Below the pieces are notes generated by a model that had not been told where the DNA came from, searched no databases, and saw only the letters and a program-made list of their open reading frames with translations. Below, one piece after another: positions 11,811 through 24,303 of a stretch of 64,000 nt of DNA. Position numbers and translations under genes: made by a program. The stretch is from contig OX457044.1 in assembly GCA_949752735.1 (NCBI GenBank), positions 12,883,294-12,947,293 of the forward strand. The letters are read 5' to 3'. This DNA comes from Lumbricus terrestris (taxonomy: Eukaryota; Annelida; Clitellata; Crassiclitellata; Lumbricidae). How positions within the stretch are numbered: position 1 is the stretch's first letter; every line of letters begins with the position of its first letter.

Positions 11811-14290
11811 GCTAGCTCTTCAAATGAAGACTGCGAACATCTTACTGACATAAGGCAAATGAAATAGAATTCCAACCAACCTTCGCTGACCGTGTCTGGA
11901 ATGGAATATAAAGTTTAAAAATACTTCCCAGTAACTGCAGATAAGCCTATAATGTTTATTTGTCATGTAAAAATTGTACGAAAATGCATTCTCATATTCT
12001 TGGGAACAGAAGCAAAATATTGATATCGACGAAATGATGCAGCTGCAAATAAGAATAGAGATTTCTAGCAGGGCTGTTTTTAAGGAATATTTAGAACTGC
12101 ACAACCTCTTCCTTCGTTTCCCATCCTCCATGGTAAAGTACTTCGAATCGAAGGACAACGACCTTTTTGCTATAGTTTTAGCTGTACAGACCTGTCGAGA
12201 CCTGGCAAAAGCCGCAAAACTAACGATCGACTCGACTTGCAAGTCGATCGAGTCGACGATTTTCCGATCGACACGTCTTGGCCGAGTTACGAACGAATCG
12301 ATCGATCAACGCGATCAACAGCGAGTATAGAGAGCAGCTGTGGTCACCTTGGTCATTAAGGGCGGCGCCGCTGGTCGTAGACAGAAGACGCCCGTCAGCT
12401 TGCTGCGTTTTTAGCAATGAACCACATGTCACATCTAGTGCCTGTTGGTTGATGTGGCTTAGTGTGAGGAGAGAGTGTGACACGACGGCACAGGCATGTG
12501 CCACTATAATCGCATCATTTTTAAGGACTCAAAAGGACTCAATTTTTATTTTAATCAACATTTCAGGCAGAACACAGCATACATACATAAAATCTTTGTA
12601 AAATTAATTAGGCTATAGCCTAACTAATTTTACAAAGATTTTATGTAGGCTATGAGTTCAGTTTACAAACAACGTAAATAAATATTGTGCTCGGATTAGC
12701 CTGATTGGTGTGAAATTGTTGTAGGGTTTATTAAGTTAAAAATGTTTTTTAACAGTTGTCCTAAACCTATTTTCCGGGCTTAGAGAAGTCACGTTCCAGA
12801 TGATGGAGCTCGTGACCACAGGAAGGGCGAAATGGATAGATCGAATAATCGATAGAGTAGGCCTTCAGCAGCCGCTCAATCCACTCCCGTTCCTCAGCGC
12901 CACCGGGCCGGGAAGGCATAAATTAAATGGGCGATGGTGGTCATTTGCGAGATGTCCTGTAAAAGCATTAGGTGGGAGCCCTTATGGTTTGAAAACAAAT
13001 AGACGATGAGCACGTTGCAATGACACTGGTAACCCGTAAATCTTATTATTACGCCTAAGACGCGCATCGATTTCGTTCTGGTCGCCTCATAAATAATGGG
13101 TGGAAAATCGTATGTCTCTTGCTCCTGCCGAAGACTTTATCTATCGGGTCTTGGTTGTATTGAAACGCAAGTTAGTCTTTCTAGCCCAGCCAAAGATACA
13201 TTCGAATTCCACGGTACTTTACTAGATAGTTGAACTTATATTTGTGGTATTGAACTTATATTTGTGGTGGAGATCGGACTCACCCACCGCGAAGTAAGCC
13301 GGTCCAAGTATTGACGATGCTAGCTGCAATGTACGCGGCATCAGAGACAACCCCCATCGAATAACATGCCCTCTGCTTCTGAAGTAGGCCTAGGTTATTA
13401 GCCATCAGTCGTGTAGAGCATATGGGTCGGCAGTCATGGCCCATATTTACGCTAGGTGTATCTCTAACTCCGGTGTAACCCGAAATAACGATTTAAAGCG
13501 GTAGTCGTGGGTCAGGCTTAAACCCTTATTCTGCGAAAAAGGCTACTCCCATTCTGGGCCAGGTGTAAGTCGCTACTCCCTAAGATGTTTTTGTTTTTTG
13601 TGACTCGAAACTCGCTGCATTCGACCACACTTTACATGTCAAAACGTATTTAAAACGTCTGTAATGAACTCGTCGACGGCGAACATCATATTGGATTTTA
13701 TTTTCGCTGTCACAAAAAATTAAAATTTGTATAAATACTATAGAAAATTGTATTCGAAGCGTCGCGTCATCGTAGGCATACAATATCGTGGGTCGCTTAC
13801 CTAGCGACCGTTTTATCTGTTGTAATTAGTTTGTTCTAGAGACAGCTTGCATATTAAACTCCACAATAAATCAAACACATGCCATGTGAAACTGGACAGT
13901 TCGAGAAACCAACAAAAAATAGCTCCTTTAAGAATTTTAATTCAACGACCGCTAGCTAAAACCGGTCACGGTTTCATCAGATTCTATCCACACATCAAAA
14001 TCTTTTCACTTTCTCGCTATGTAATTTCCTTTGTAAATAGCGTTCACTCACATAATTATTATTTGCTCTTATTAAATCTCGTAATTTTTTTGTTTAGGGC
14101 AGCTAGAGGAAGGCATTTTTCTCCAGAAAATCTAGGTTTTAGTTGCTGCTTCCAATATCGTAATCGTAATCGTAATCTCGAGACTTCTACAGCGCCCACA
14201 AAAGCCAAGTCGCGGGAACCAGCTTATTCACAGGCGCTCAATCAAAACAAAATCGATAAGCAGCGGGTCAAGTCCGGCAGGCAGATAGAT
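11811..14290. other. No gene supported; palindrome at 12585
   Basis: Open frames on both strands at 11820-12330 overlap and show no known domain. A direct duplication of GAACTTATATTTGTGGT occurs at about 13234-13275. The palindrome at 12585-12646 is listed separately. Confidence 0.4.
12585..12646. repeat. 62-bp near-perfect palindrome
   Basis: The 31-bp arm ACATAAAATCTTTGTAAAAT plus its continuation is followed directly by its reverse complement with one mismatch and essentially no loop. It may be a MITE remnant or an inverted duplication. Confidence 0.8.
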
Positions 14291-15010
14291 GGACGACTAA
14301 GGTGGGTGATGTTTAGAATTGAAACGACGAGGGATGTGATGAGAAGAGGAGGAATCAGGATAGGATTTGTGAAAGAGCAATGTTTTCAGTTTTGAGTGAA
14401 AGACCTGTGGGGAGATAGCGAGAGGTGGAGTTTTGGTGAGTTCGTATGAAGGGTCGGAAGTTTGCCGAAGTGCTGGCGGAAGTTTGTTCCAGAGAGGTGG
14501 AACGGCAATGGCTATGGAGCGGTTTGCGAATTTCAGTGATGAAGTGATGGGAGGGCGAAGCAGTGTAATGGATGATGAGGAGCGTGTTGAACGAGGTGGC
14601 TGGATGGTGAACAACTGACGAAGGTAGAACGGCTGGGATGATTGAAGTCTATTGTAAGTGAGTGAGAGGACTTTGTATTCGATGCGTTCAGGTATTTTGA
14701 GCTAGTGAAGTGATTTCAGGACAGGAGTGATGTGGTGACGTTTGGGGGTTTTCGTCACTGCATGGGCGAGGGCATTCTGGATAGCTTGGAGGCGGTTAAT
14801 TTGGGTTATAATATCAATGCTTAGGAAGAGACAGTTGCAGTAATCAAGTTTCGCATGAACTATGGATGTGGCTATAATTGTGGATGCAGTTTTAAAGGCG
14901 AGCATAGGTCGGATTCTGCGGAGATCTCGTATGTGCATGAAACAAGTGCGGGAAAGTTGGGTTGTGTGGTCGGAGAAGCTAAGATGCTGGTCAAAGATTA
15001 CACCTAGGTT
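14291..15010 (-). pseudogene. Non-LTR retrotransposon RT C-terminal fragment
   Basis: Two minus-strand frames cover the C-terminal part of an L2/CR1-type reverse transcriptase. The upstream one (14702-14938, extending to about 15010) contains a FDQHLSFSDHTTQLSR stretch, then LDYCNCLFLSID and INRLQAIQNALAH. The downstream one (14297-14614) contains AVPPLWNKLPPALRQ and ends FHSKLKTLLF. A frame change between them and the loss of everything 5' mark it as a dead 5'-truncated copy. Confidence 0.7.
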
Positions 15011-16230
15011 TCGGTTTCATGTAATATTATATTACATGAACTGTTGTAATTATACCGTGATATTATTTACTATTGTAATCATGATTAAATTTTGTCACTA
15101 TCACTATTAACAACTCCTGCTAATTATGTAGTAAGCAATTCAGGACCGACTCGTGCAACAGGGATAAACTTATTCCAATTGAACAAAATATGTAGATATG
15201 CATGTGACTTGCGCTCCTTAAAGATCTCTGCCACTCAAAAGCGTTCCCAACTATAGAGCGCACATTAGATCGGAATTTCATGCCGAAGCGATGAGCGATT
15301 ACGAGTGAACGACCTTCCATACGGGAGATTAACTAGGAATATTGAAACTTACTTTAGAAGGGAAGGGGCAAAAGAGGGAGAGTTGAAGGACGATCTAATT
15401 ATTCTACACTCCCGTTTGCATTTATACACAGTTGGTCCATCAACAGTAGAACTGAGTTGCTGAACTTGATAGATCAATAATGTATTTGTAATTAAATTTA
15501 TTTAAATCTTGAACCAGCACTGAATTAATCAAATAATTTAGCAAAGACGACATCATAGCATACAGCTAAAATGAATAAGAAATTGTTATTATTTTATGTT
15601 TAGTTATTGAGGTCTTAGTCATTGACATAAATTATGATAACAATTTTATTAAGAAATGTCAACTTTAAATGCTGACATCTCAATGTGTAAATTTGAAGAA
15701 TTTTGCTTGGGGGATGGGGCACATTCCATCCCTACTTCCTCAGTGGGGAAGTGGGGATGGAATTGGGGGTGGGGAAGTGGTCTTTTCCCCTATCGGCGCT
15801 TTTTGACTGCTTCCTTGTAAACTGTCTGGATTAATTAGTCTAAGACTAAGATCACGATTCAGAGTAAGACGATTAAGACCATACATGTTTAAAACGGTTT
15901 TTCCGTTTTTTTAATTGTTTTTAAAAATAACATTTTTCGTTGTTTTTGTTTCGTGTCGTCTTATGCAGCTTTCTTTATTTATTTACCTCTGTCATTATTT
16001 TACTTAATTTTTTGTATATTCCTAACGTTTTCACCGCAATTTCAAGGATTCAGCTAACTGAGATCATTATTTAGGATAGGCTACTTGCTGAACATCATCA
16101 TTGTATAAATGTTGGTCACATCATGAAGGGGAATTTATAAGTTTTTTTTACAGAAACTTCCTATGCCTTCCTACGTATATAATTTATTACACATCCTTAG
16201 GTTTTAGTTTCGTTATGTTGGTTCAAAGAA
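15011..16230. other. No gene; hairpin at 15723-15763
   Basis: No coding signal. The imperfect inverted repeat ATTCCATCCCTACTTCC / GGAAGTGGGGATGGAAT (15723-15763, one mismatch) has a short loop. The rest is AT-rich. Confidence 0.45.
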
Positions 16231-16234
16231 AACA

Positions 16235-16356
16235 AAGGCAATGACAACTGCAACATGGGAAAACTTTGAGGTGGATGGAGAAACGATAGAGGTAGCATCG
16301 AGCTTCACATTCCTGGGATCTATGATAGAGAAGAAGGGAAGAAGTGATATGAAAAT
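16235..16356 (+). pseudogene. Non-LTR retrotransposon RT fragment, segment 1
   Basis: It encodes a TTATWENFEVDGETIE stretch and an FTFLGSMIEKKGRSDM stretch, the region after the palm of RTE-like reverse transcriptases. It continues at 19997 and 20774 after two later insertions. The same family lies antisense at 43401-44220. Confidence 0.75.
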
Positions 16357-16588
16357 TGTAACGGTATCTTATTGGTCAGCACAGGCCACGCCCACAGCAG
16401 TGGCCAAGGAAGGTTTGCTGACCACGATGGAACGTCAGTCTATCGCTGACTAGACTAGACGGACTAGACGGACTAGAGTAATCTACTGAGACCTATTATA
16501 CTATATGTGCTATTGTGTTACACAATACTAGTCGCCATATTAAAGTGATAAACTGTACTGTTATAACCACGGTCACCATCCTGTCACA
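16357..16588 (+). repeat. 5' LTR of decayed Ty3-type element
   Basis: A 232-bp LTR starting TGTAACGG and ending CTGTCACA, matched by a diverged copy at 19787-19996. A primer-site-like TGGCGTCAGAAGCG follows directly at 16589. Confidence 0.75.
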
Positions 16589-16680
16589 TGGCGTCAGAAG
16601 CGTGAACTGAAAAACTTACACACCGGTTTTTTTTGTCGAATAAGTAGAAGTACAAGTAGAACAAGTCGATAGTTAAGAAC

Positions 16681-17198
16681 ATGGCTTCGAATTTTCGTCT
16701 TCCAGAGCCACTGACGGTTACAGGAAGCAATGTCGCTGACAATTGGGAGCGGTTTCGTGAGCAGTGGGCAAATTACGAGCTTGCCGCAGATCTGACGGAA
16801 GCCAACTCGGCGAAGCGAGCAGCGGTTTTTCTCACGTGTCTGGTGGCGAGGCCTACGACGAGTACAGGAGTATGGACATTCCGACAGCTGATAAAAAGAA
16901 CATCGATAAGATATTAGAGACATTCGAGACTTTCTGCTTGGGCGCCGTTAACGTTACCTACGAACGCTATATGTTTTACAAGCGAGTTCAAGAAGCAGGC
17001 GAACGATTCGACGTGTTTCTGGGGGAAGTCCGACGCATGGTAAAAACGTGCAAATTCGAGGGCGTCGAAGAATCGGAACTGCATCGTCGTTGGAGTCAAG
17101 GACGACGCCACTCGTCACAAAATTTTACAGATTCTTTAGCTGACGCTGAGCAAAACCAGATGGCAGAGTACGAATTTGCATTGAACCGAAGCCGTTGA
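16681..17198 (+). pseudogene. gag of decayed Ty3-type element
   Basis: The ATG at 16681 opens a frame starting MASNFRLPEPLTVTGS, typical of gag in K02A2.6-like metazoan elements. The frame shifts near 16850 and continues in another frame with TFCLGAVNVTYERYMF and a GERFDVFLGEVRRM stretch. The C-terminal nucleocapsid knuckle and the protease that should follow are missing before RT sequence begins near 17250. It is a dead copy. Confidence 0.7.
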
Positions 17199-17249
17199 AC
17201 AAAGCCCTTTTACGCGAACAATACTGCATGCCGACGACTGATGGCGTCC

Positions 17250-19617
17250 TATCTCAGTTAGCAGGATCCAGGGTATTCAGTAGGTCGATGCCAAAGACGG
17301 TTTCTGGCATCTCCATCTCGATGATTTTTCAAGCCGTTTAGCAACGTTCGAGACATCTTTTGGTAGGTACCGCTGGCTAGGTCTTCCATTCGGATTGAGA
17401 GTTTCGCCTGAAATATTTCAGAGTCGCATACACGCAGCACTTTCTGGAATGAACGGTATAGCATGCATTGCAGATGACATATTGATCATAGGCGCCGGTG
17501 AATCACGACAGAGAGATGCAGAGAAAAAGGCATTAAGCTTAATCAGAAGAAACTCCGGCTGAATCGGGAATCAACCATCTTCTGTGGACACGAGCTAACA
17601 AGGGACGGCGTTCGTCCTGATCAGAGAAAAGTGGTAGCTATCAAACAGATGCCTCCATCGACAGGGTGTCTTGCGTCTCCTTGGAATGGCGACATATCAA
17701 GCCAAGTTCTGCGCAAACTTCAGCGAGACAACGGCACCCATCCGCGCATTACTTAAAGCAGTAAACGAATTCTGTTGGAGACCAGAATTGCATGGCGTGG
17801 CGCTAGACAAATTGAAAGACATGTTAACGCACGCACCTGTTCTAGCATACTTTGACACAACTAAGCCAATTGTTATTCAGGCTGATGCAAGCCAAGGAGG
17901 TCTAGGCGCGATTTTACTTCAGAATGGAAGGCCTGTCGAATATGCTTTACGCGCAATGACAAGAACGGTGCAAGAATCTTATGGGCAGATCGAGAAGAAG
18001 CAATTGGCCAATGTTTTCGCAATGGAGCGTTTGACACTTACTTCTATGCAAGGATTCGGGAATCAACCATCTTCTGTGGACACGAGCTAACAAGGGACGG
18101 CTCACAGTTCAAAGTGATCATTGCCATAGCAAAGAAGCCCTTATCCTCCGCCCAAAACGGCTTCAGCGTATGCTGCTTCGGTTACAACGTCATACTTACG
18201 ACCTGGCAGCCAGTTGATCCTCGCAGACACCCTCTCGCATACCCGTCACTCACAGCAAGCGACAGCTCGCTGGGAGCTGAATTCCCCGCTGAATTGGCAG
18301 CGTTGATGAACGAACAACAGCTGCAAGAGCTGAGCTAAGTAGCCTCAAAGGGCACTATCAGAAACATTTCAGCTGCCGATGAAAAATACCAACAACTGCT
18401 GTGGCAGATAAAGGCTGGATGGCCAGCCATCCATAGCGAAGTGCGAGCAATTATCAGGCCGTACATGACGTTCGCTGATGAACTAATTACGAGCGGAGGT
18501 CTGGCATTCAAGGGTCAACGCGTCATTATCCCTCGACCAGCAAGAGATGACATCTTGAGGCGACTTCATTCAAGCCGTATCGGTGTTAACGGCTGTATCC
18601 GACGAGCACAAGAATAAGTTTACTTCCCAGGCATTACAGCCGCCATTAAGGACTTGGTATCAAAGGCGACATCTGTTCCCGATATCAGACAGATACTAAG
18701 AAGGAGCCTCTTTTATCCCACCCACCACCACCCCGCCCTTGTGACAAAGTTGGACTTGACATATATTTATGCATCGGGGCCAAGACTATTTGATTTCGGT
18801 CTGCTAACTATCGGGCTATTTCGAAGTCGATCGGCTGCCATCAAAGAAAGCGAGCTTATGCCCTACGCCAGCAATTCGCCCGCACGGAATCTCTTCTGAG
18901 GTGATGTCCGACAATAGCCCTTTTGGTGCAGCGGAATTCCAAGAATTTGCCTCCAAGTGGGAATTTAAAACCACCACGTCATCCCCGTGTTATCCTCAGA
19001 GCAATGGAAAAGCAGAATATGCTGTAAAGACCGCCAAGCGGCTGATGGAGAAAGCTAGCGTCGCTGGAGTCGACCCTTTTCTCGCTCTGCTAGACTGGAT
19101 AAACACCCACTCCGAACAGCTGGGTCTGAACCCCACTGAAGTAATGTTCTCCAGACGGAGTCGTTCTAAATTGCCCACTGCAGCAGCCTCACCTCACCTA
19201 CAGCGACTGATGCCAGCGCTGCCCTTGCGGCTGCAGAACAACGGCAGGCCCACTACTATGACAAAGGGGCCAAACAGATTCGACGATCGTGATTGGCGGA
19301 AGGCCGAAGTTACAGGTGTACCTCCACACAGATCATACCAGCGATTTGAAGACGGTACTACCAGAAGGCGAACATCAAGACATGTGCATTTCTCGTCTGA
19401 ACCTCCCATTACCATCAAGACAGAAAGCGCAGACGATGAAACGAACACACCTGCAATGCCACCGCCTCCCACACCACCTCCCGCGCCGTATCCAACCACC
19501 GTGGCTACGCAGCCGACCGTCCAACCGACACAGCGCCCTCCAGCGACATCTCTCCAGAGAGATGTCAGAACGCGATCTGGCCGATTAATTAGCAAACCAG
19601 CCCGATTCAGAAACTGA
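17250..19617 (+). pseudogene. pol of decayed Ty3-type element (RT-RH-IN)
   Basis: Pieces occur in order. RT: a GFWHLHLDDFSSRLA stretch, then FGRYRWLGLPFGL, then an IADDI catalytic motif near 17475. The RT connection and RNase H follow at 17671-18090 (VIQADASQGGLGAIL). Integrase N-terminal zinc-region remnants lie near 18540-18640, and the integrase core C-terminal half with a proline-rich tail is the long frame 18901-19617. A 20-bp AATCAACCATCTTCTGTGGA stretch occurs at both 17568 and 18061, suggesting an internal rearrangement. At least five frame changes or stops rule out function. Confidence 0.75.
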
Positions 19618-19775
19618 TAGGCCTATATTATATTCTTTTATTGCACGGACAACAGACAGTTCGTAAGAACAAAAAAAGAGTAGTACATCTAATAGCTTTA
19701 GAAGTAGCATGTAGCATTGTAGGGACTTTTGGCATATAGTATTGTAGGAACTTTAGGGGGTGGCAAACTAGCTTT

Positions 19776-19787
19776 GGGAAAAGGGAT
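19776..19787 (+). other. Polypurine tract of decayed Ty3-type element
   Basis: GGGAAAAGGGA lies immediately upstream of the 3' LTR. Confidence 0.45.
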
Positions 19788-19996
19788 CTTATTAGTATCT
19801 ATTAGTGAGCACAGGCCACGCCCACAGTAGTGGCCAAGGAGGGTTTGCTGACCACGAAGGGACTATCGCTGACTATCGGACTAGAGTAATCTACTGAGAC
19901 CTATTATACTATATGTGCTATTCTGCTACACAATACTAGTCGCCATATTAAAGTGCTAAACTGTACTGTTATAACCACGGTCACCATCCTGTCACA
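19787..19996 (+). repeat. 3' LTR of decayed Ty3-type element
   Basis: It matches 16357-16588 with substitutions and small deletions, including loss of the duplicated GACTAGACG stretch, and ends CTGTCACA. The right flank GAAATAAG compared with the left GAAAAT suggests a decayed 5-bp target duplication. Confidence 0.7.
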
Positions 19997-20407
19997 GAAA
20001 TAAGGCGGAGGGTAACAATGGGAAAAACGGCAATGAACGGTCTGGGAAGGATTTGGAAGGATAAATACGTGAGTAGAGAAACAAAGAAAAGACTGGTAAG
20101 AGCACTGATCTTCCCAGTGGTCCTATTTGGTTGCGAGACATGGACAAAGACACGGGATATGGATAGGAAAATCAACGCGTGCGAGATGTGGATTTGGAGA
20201 AAGATGCTAAGGATTTCATGAACGGAGAAGAGAACTAACGAATCGGTGCGCGGGGAGCTCGGAATAGAGAGGGATGAGACACTGCAGCAAACAGCAACTT
20301 GGAGGAAATTGAGCTACTTCGGCCATGTGATGAGATCTAACGGTTTGGAAAAGGAGCTGATGACGGCATGCGGTGAGGGAAGGAGGAGACGCGGAAGACC
20401 AAGGAAG
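19997..20407 (+). pseudogene. Non-LTR retrotransposon RT fragment, segment 2
   Basis: This is the continuation of 16235-16356. It encodes a TMGKTAMNGLGRIWKDKYVS stretch, ALIFPVVLFGCETWTK and WRKLSYFGHVMRSNGLE, the standard C-terminal signatures of RTE-like reverse transcriptases. A stop after the MLRIS stretch breaks the frame near 20221. The hAT MITE interrupts it at 20408. Confidence 0.75.
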
Positions 20408-20773
20408 CAGGGCTGTACACGAGGGTATACGCGGGTATACAGCGTATACTCACCTCCGGCGAAAAACGGCACTGTATACTCACCTCCCGAAAAGTAAGGT
20501 ATACGCGGGAAAAAAGCAGGGTACACCGTACACGCTAGTAAATCAGGCGCACACGGCTGTTTAAGATGGTTTTTGGCCGGATGACTAAAAAAAAAAGATC
20601 ATCTGATTTTTCAGACGGCAAAATGGATGAAATTTCCGACAATTTTGGCTGGACGACTTAAAAAAAAGGTCGTCAGATGTTTGGACGGCAAAAACGGACG
20701 AAATCTTCCCGAGGGGACGGAATTTTCCCGAGATCAGCGTGTACTCACCTCAAAATTTACCAGTACAGCCCTG
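20408..20773. mobile_element. hAT-type MITE, 366 bp, 8-bp TSD
   Basis: The ends are CAGGGCTGTAC and its reverse complement GTACAGCCCTG, flanked by the 8-bp repeat CAAGGAAG (20400-20407 and 20774-20781). The non-LTR reading frame resumes directly after it, which gives a clean empty-site prediction. The interior has repeated GTATACTCACCTC and A-rich runs. Confidence 0.85.
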
Positions 20774-20925
20774 CAAGGAAGAGATGGTTGAATGATGTAC
20801 AGGAAATGTCTGGCATGAGCCTGAAGGAGCTAAGAGAGGCAACAAGAGAGAGGAGACACTGGAGTGGATACATCATGACTGTCGCTAGAGCTCCAAGAGC
20901 TGGCGGCACCAGGTGACCAGGTGAT
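20774..20925 (+). pseudogene. Non-LTR retrotransposon RT fragment, segment 3 (3' end)
   Basis: It encodes a KRWLNDVQEMSGMSLKELRE stretch and ends with a stop in the CCAGGTGACCAGGTGA tail. It matches the 3' end of the antisense copy at 43401. Confidence 0.7.
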
Positions 20926-20942
20926 GTTGGTGAGCATGATAT

Positions 20943-21113
20943 TAGTGGGGCGCGGTGGTGTAGTGGTGGCGTCGTTGCCTTGAACCCGGAAGGTTCGAGG
21001 AAAAGGAGCACCTCAAGTCGCTTGGGCAATTCTGCAGTGTCCGCGCTGTAGTCGGGAGCGCGTCTGAGTAGCGGTTGAGGGCTGGAAGAGGCGCTATAGC
21101 AAGTGCGCATACA
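20943..21113 (+). repeat. tRNA-derived SINE, plus orientation
   Basis: The head GGTGGTGTAGTGGTGGCG resembles an A box and GGTTCGAGG a B box. The tail has GTCGGGAGCGCGTCTGAG and ends GGCGCTATAGCAAGTGCGC. Copies in minus orientation occur at 6845, 23690, 27822 and 44641. Confidence 0.7.
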
Positions 21114-21477
21114 AAATTATGGGGGCTCATGTTTACAATTTGAACATAAAAGGTTTTCAATACCTTTTATTTTTCTCAATTTCTTATTTGACCAAAGCTA
21201 TAAGAATAAAAAAGAATGTTGTGGATTAATGTCACTTACAATTAAGTTTGGCCTGCTAATAGATTAAAGTTGCATTCTTTGCCGATTAAGAAACAATCGC
21301 ATAAACAGGGTTTTTAAGTTTAAAATGCAATTGAAGATGTCCCAAGTCAAATTATTTTCCGTTTCCGTTTTTTGGTCGTTTTCAGTTTTTAGAATAAAAC
21401 AACGTTTTCCCAGTGTTTTTATTTCGATTCCATCGGTTTTTACATCCAAGATTAAGACTACTCTCGGACCACACACA

Positions 21478-21530
21478 CATATATATATATATATTATATA
21501 TTTATATTAATATATATATATATATATATC
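21478..21530. repeat. (TA)n microsatellite
   Basis: Interrupted TA dinucleotide run. Confidence 0.85.
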
Positions 21531-22494
21531 CTATACGTTTCACATTGAATCCGAAACTATTCATTTTGAGGTTCTCTGTGCGTTGTTTCTTCGAAGTTGT
21601 TGGTGTGAATGTTGCTCTTTGTATTCTGCATTCAAATTTCCATAATGTTTGGGAATGGGAATATTTTCGCAGAGTTCTTAATAGAACTATGGGAAAATAG
21701 GGCCTACATAACTTGTAAATGTTAAGCGCTGTGCGTCTTGAATGCGCTTCATTAAATAAAAGATGATTATTGACAGTGTGGCTATTGCGCGGAAACACTG
21801 CATGTGGGATAAGCCTATAGCCCAAATATGCTAGGCCTATTGGTAAGCTCATAAATTCCACGGCGACAACACGTATGGCTGGAAAGGGAATGCCCAGACC
21901 CATTGTTGTAATTTGTTAATAAATTTCTTATTCTATTTTTGCAGAATAAAGAGGCAGCCACATGGAAATGTTTTACAGGCAACGATTCTCAAATAGGCGG
22001 TTTTAGGTTAGGCCTACATCAGAATTGTAGTTGTATTAACAGCGACTTACAGAAGGAAACTTTGAATTTTGCCAGCTTAATAACATTAGAGCGTGAAGGG
22101 ATTTTAGGGGAAAAACTACGTTCGCTGCTTAAATCAATAACGTGGCTGCCGCGACAGTTCCATGCCATCGTGGAAGCAACGCCTTGTAAAGTCACGTGTT
22201 GCGGCCAACGTTGTTTGCATGGCAGTTCTTGGCGAATAATGTGCGTAGGACATTGCTCTCATTATAATAGTAGAATAATATAATCAACGAGCAAAATGGT
22301 CGGGTTAATCGTATTTCAACTGAAATATTAACGAATTGCTGTTTGTCGTTCTTTAAAAAGGCAAGTATTTGATCATGATAAATCATGTTAACTCTTATTG
22401 GAAGCTTAATCGTCGCAAAATGCAATCAAATTTTTAAGAAGCATGTCAAATAGAAATAACAATTGTAGATTGCCGAATATTATCCTCTCATATC

Positions 22495-22532
22495 CGTCAG
22501 TCATATAAGACAATGGTCTTAAATGACTGACG
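22495..22532. repeat. Hairpin
   Basis: CGTCAGTCATATAAGAC faces GTCTTAAATGACTGACG across a 4-nt loop; one mismatch. Confidence 0.7.
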
Positions 22533-22853
22533 TACCCGATCAACAGTTTACTGTAGGCTATTTAAATAAATCTGACAAATGATGTTGCGTTGTTTGACTC
22601 GGGATCTGCTACAAAAAATAAGATCGCCCCCCACTCCTGGCTTGGCCGAATCAGGAGCGTTCCAAAACTTAGGCCATTAGTGTTAAGTATATCGAGCCTG
22701 TTGTAACCGACCTGCGTGTCGTGCGAAGCTTGCCGTATTTCGTATAACTTGTACGTGTAATCGTTCTGCGGTGTGTCAGATTGAATTTGAATAAACGAAT
22801 ATTATTATTATTATTATAAAACTGACAACTGAAAAGTTTACCTACTGGAAAAC

Positions 22854-22990
22854 TCCAAGCGCGGGCACCAGCTGATTCACATACACTGCCTTGAGTCTAA
22901 AGGTTCATCCGCAAGGGTATCCCAAAAGGTCCACCAAGGCCGGTGTCGTCAGAGTCGGGAATTGGAGGGTGGAAGGTCATCGCCACGAGG
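22854..22990 (+). repeat. Dispersed repeat, copy 1
   Basis: It shares GCAAGGGTATCCCAAAAGGTCC, AAGGCCGGTGTCGTC and GAGTCGGGAATTGGA in the same order with 41466-41572. The class is unknown. Confidence 0.55.
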
Positions 22991-23689
22991 ATATCCCACA
23001 TAGTAGCAGATCTTCAACATATAGTAACAGATCTTCAAAAGCGCATGGCCTTCATTTTGTTGCTAATTCTAGCTGCATGATGGTTGAGTATTTCTCACCG
23101 CCAGCGACAGGACAGGACTTGACTTTAGACACCTAACTGCGACCAAAATGTCTTGTTGTTGATGATGCTGATGCTCGTATTACTAGTTACTCCCCTTTAC
23201 CATTGTAAAGTCACGTGTTAGACGCTGTGTTATCAGCGTATTACCATTTGATCTAATTGTGTTGCCAATCAAAGCGTCTTAATACGGAAACTACTAAGAG
23301 GCGTTTCCGACTCCAGCGCACCCAAAAAGAACAGTTTTAAGCTTTGTGATGAAGGATCGTAGTAGAGTTCCTCAGAGTTCCGCACTTTTCAAATGAAGGC
23401 ATTCCGAACCACTGGGCCAGAGGAACCTGAATTTTTCATAGTTGCAGTACGAACTAAGAGGACTGCTTTTGATATCCATATCCATTTACCTTCAAATAGT
23501 GTTTGAAGGTAAAAGGACATAGACAATTTCAGACTTCGAATTGATCAGCTGTGCTCTCTTTCTGTGCATCTACCATGTTGTTTTTCATCAATAAACATGG
23601 CTCAGAAGTCGACCATGCATTGGGCGCACGGTTAAAAAGAGGTAGTTTTATTTCGCGCATTTCTTTGTTCGACGCCTCGTTTTATTTTA
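22991..23689. other. No gene recognised
   Basis: No coding or structural signal beyond a short perfect hairpin at 23486-23512 (TTACCTTCAAA / TTTGAAGGTAA). Confidence 0.4.
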
Positions 23690-23880
23690 TTCACTGAGGC
23701 AGCGCTCCTTCGACAACAGCGCGGACAACGCCTCGTCGTTTCGCGCCGAAGCGCATGAGCAATTGCGACTCGCGAGTGAGATTTATCCAGGATTCCTTGC
23801 GAACACTCCTCCTAGGTGGATTCGAACCCGCACCCTTCCTGCTTCATGACACTCTACACCACCCTACACCCCTGCGTCCA
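23690..23880 (-). repeat. tRNA-derived SINE, diverged
   Basis: It shares CGCCGAAGCGCATGAGCAATTG and GGTGGATTCGAACC (reverse complement of the B box) with the copies at 27822 and 44641. Confidence 0.55.
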
Positions 23881-24289
23881 CAATAAAATGCAACATATTT
23901 ACAGTAATCAGCTTTAACTAGTTCATTTTGCAGATTATTCATGTTGTCCATCTTGACACATAATTATGTCGCTGTTAATCTTTACCCTGTTGTAGCTGAC
24001 AATGGGAAATAACTTATGTGCACCATGGAAGAAGCCTTACATAGAAGACGATCACTGGACGCCACGAAAAGACTCGCATCTGCTTAGGTAACAATTTTTG
24101 TGACCTGCTTACAACATCTGAACACAGGTTATGTAGGCTAAGCTGCAGGAAATGGCCGCCAAATGTTCTAGTGCCTTGATCTGAGTCGGTAAGAGAGTGG
24201 CAGATAATGTCTGAGCACTTTGATACCGTTAGCAAATCGTTGGTCGGTCAATTTCGCATCAATTTGATTTCTGCTTTATTGCGGTTTAT
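23881..24289. other. No gene recognised
   Basis: AT-rich, with no supported coding frame. Confidence 0.4.
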
Positions 24290-24303
24290 AATAAATAGTA
24301 GGG

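Larger units (their letters stand above)
21114..22853. other. No gene supported; (TA)n and a hairpin
   Basis: It holds a (TA)n tract at 21478-21530 and a 17-bp-stem hairpin at 22495-22532. The frame at 21939-22283 follows a splice-acceptor-like TCTATTTTTGCAG, but its product is unrecognised. A polyadenylation-like AATAAA followed by (ATT)n lies at 22790-22816. Confidence 0.4.
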
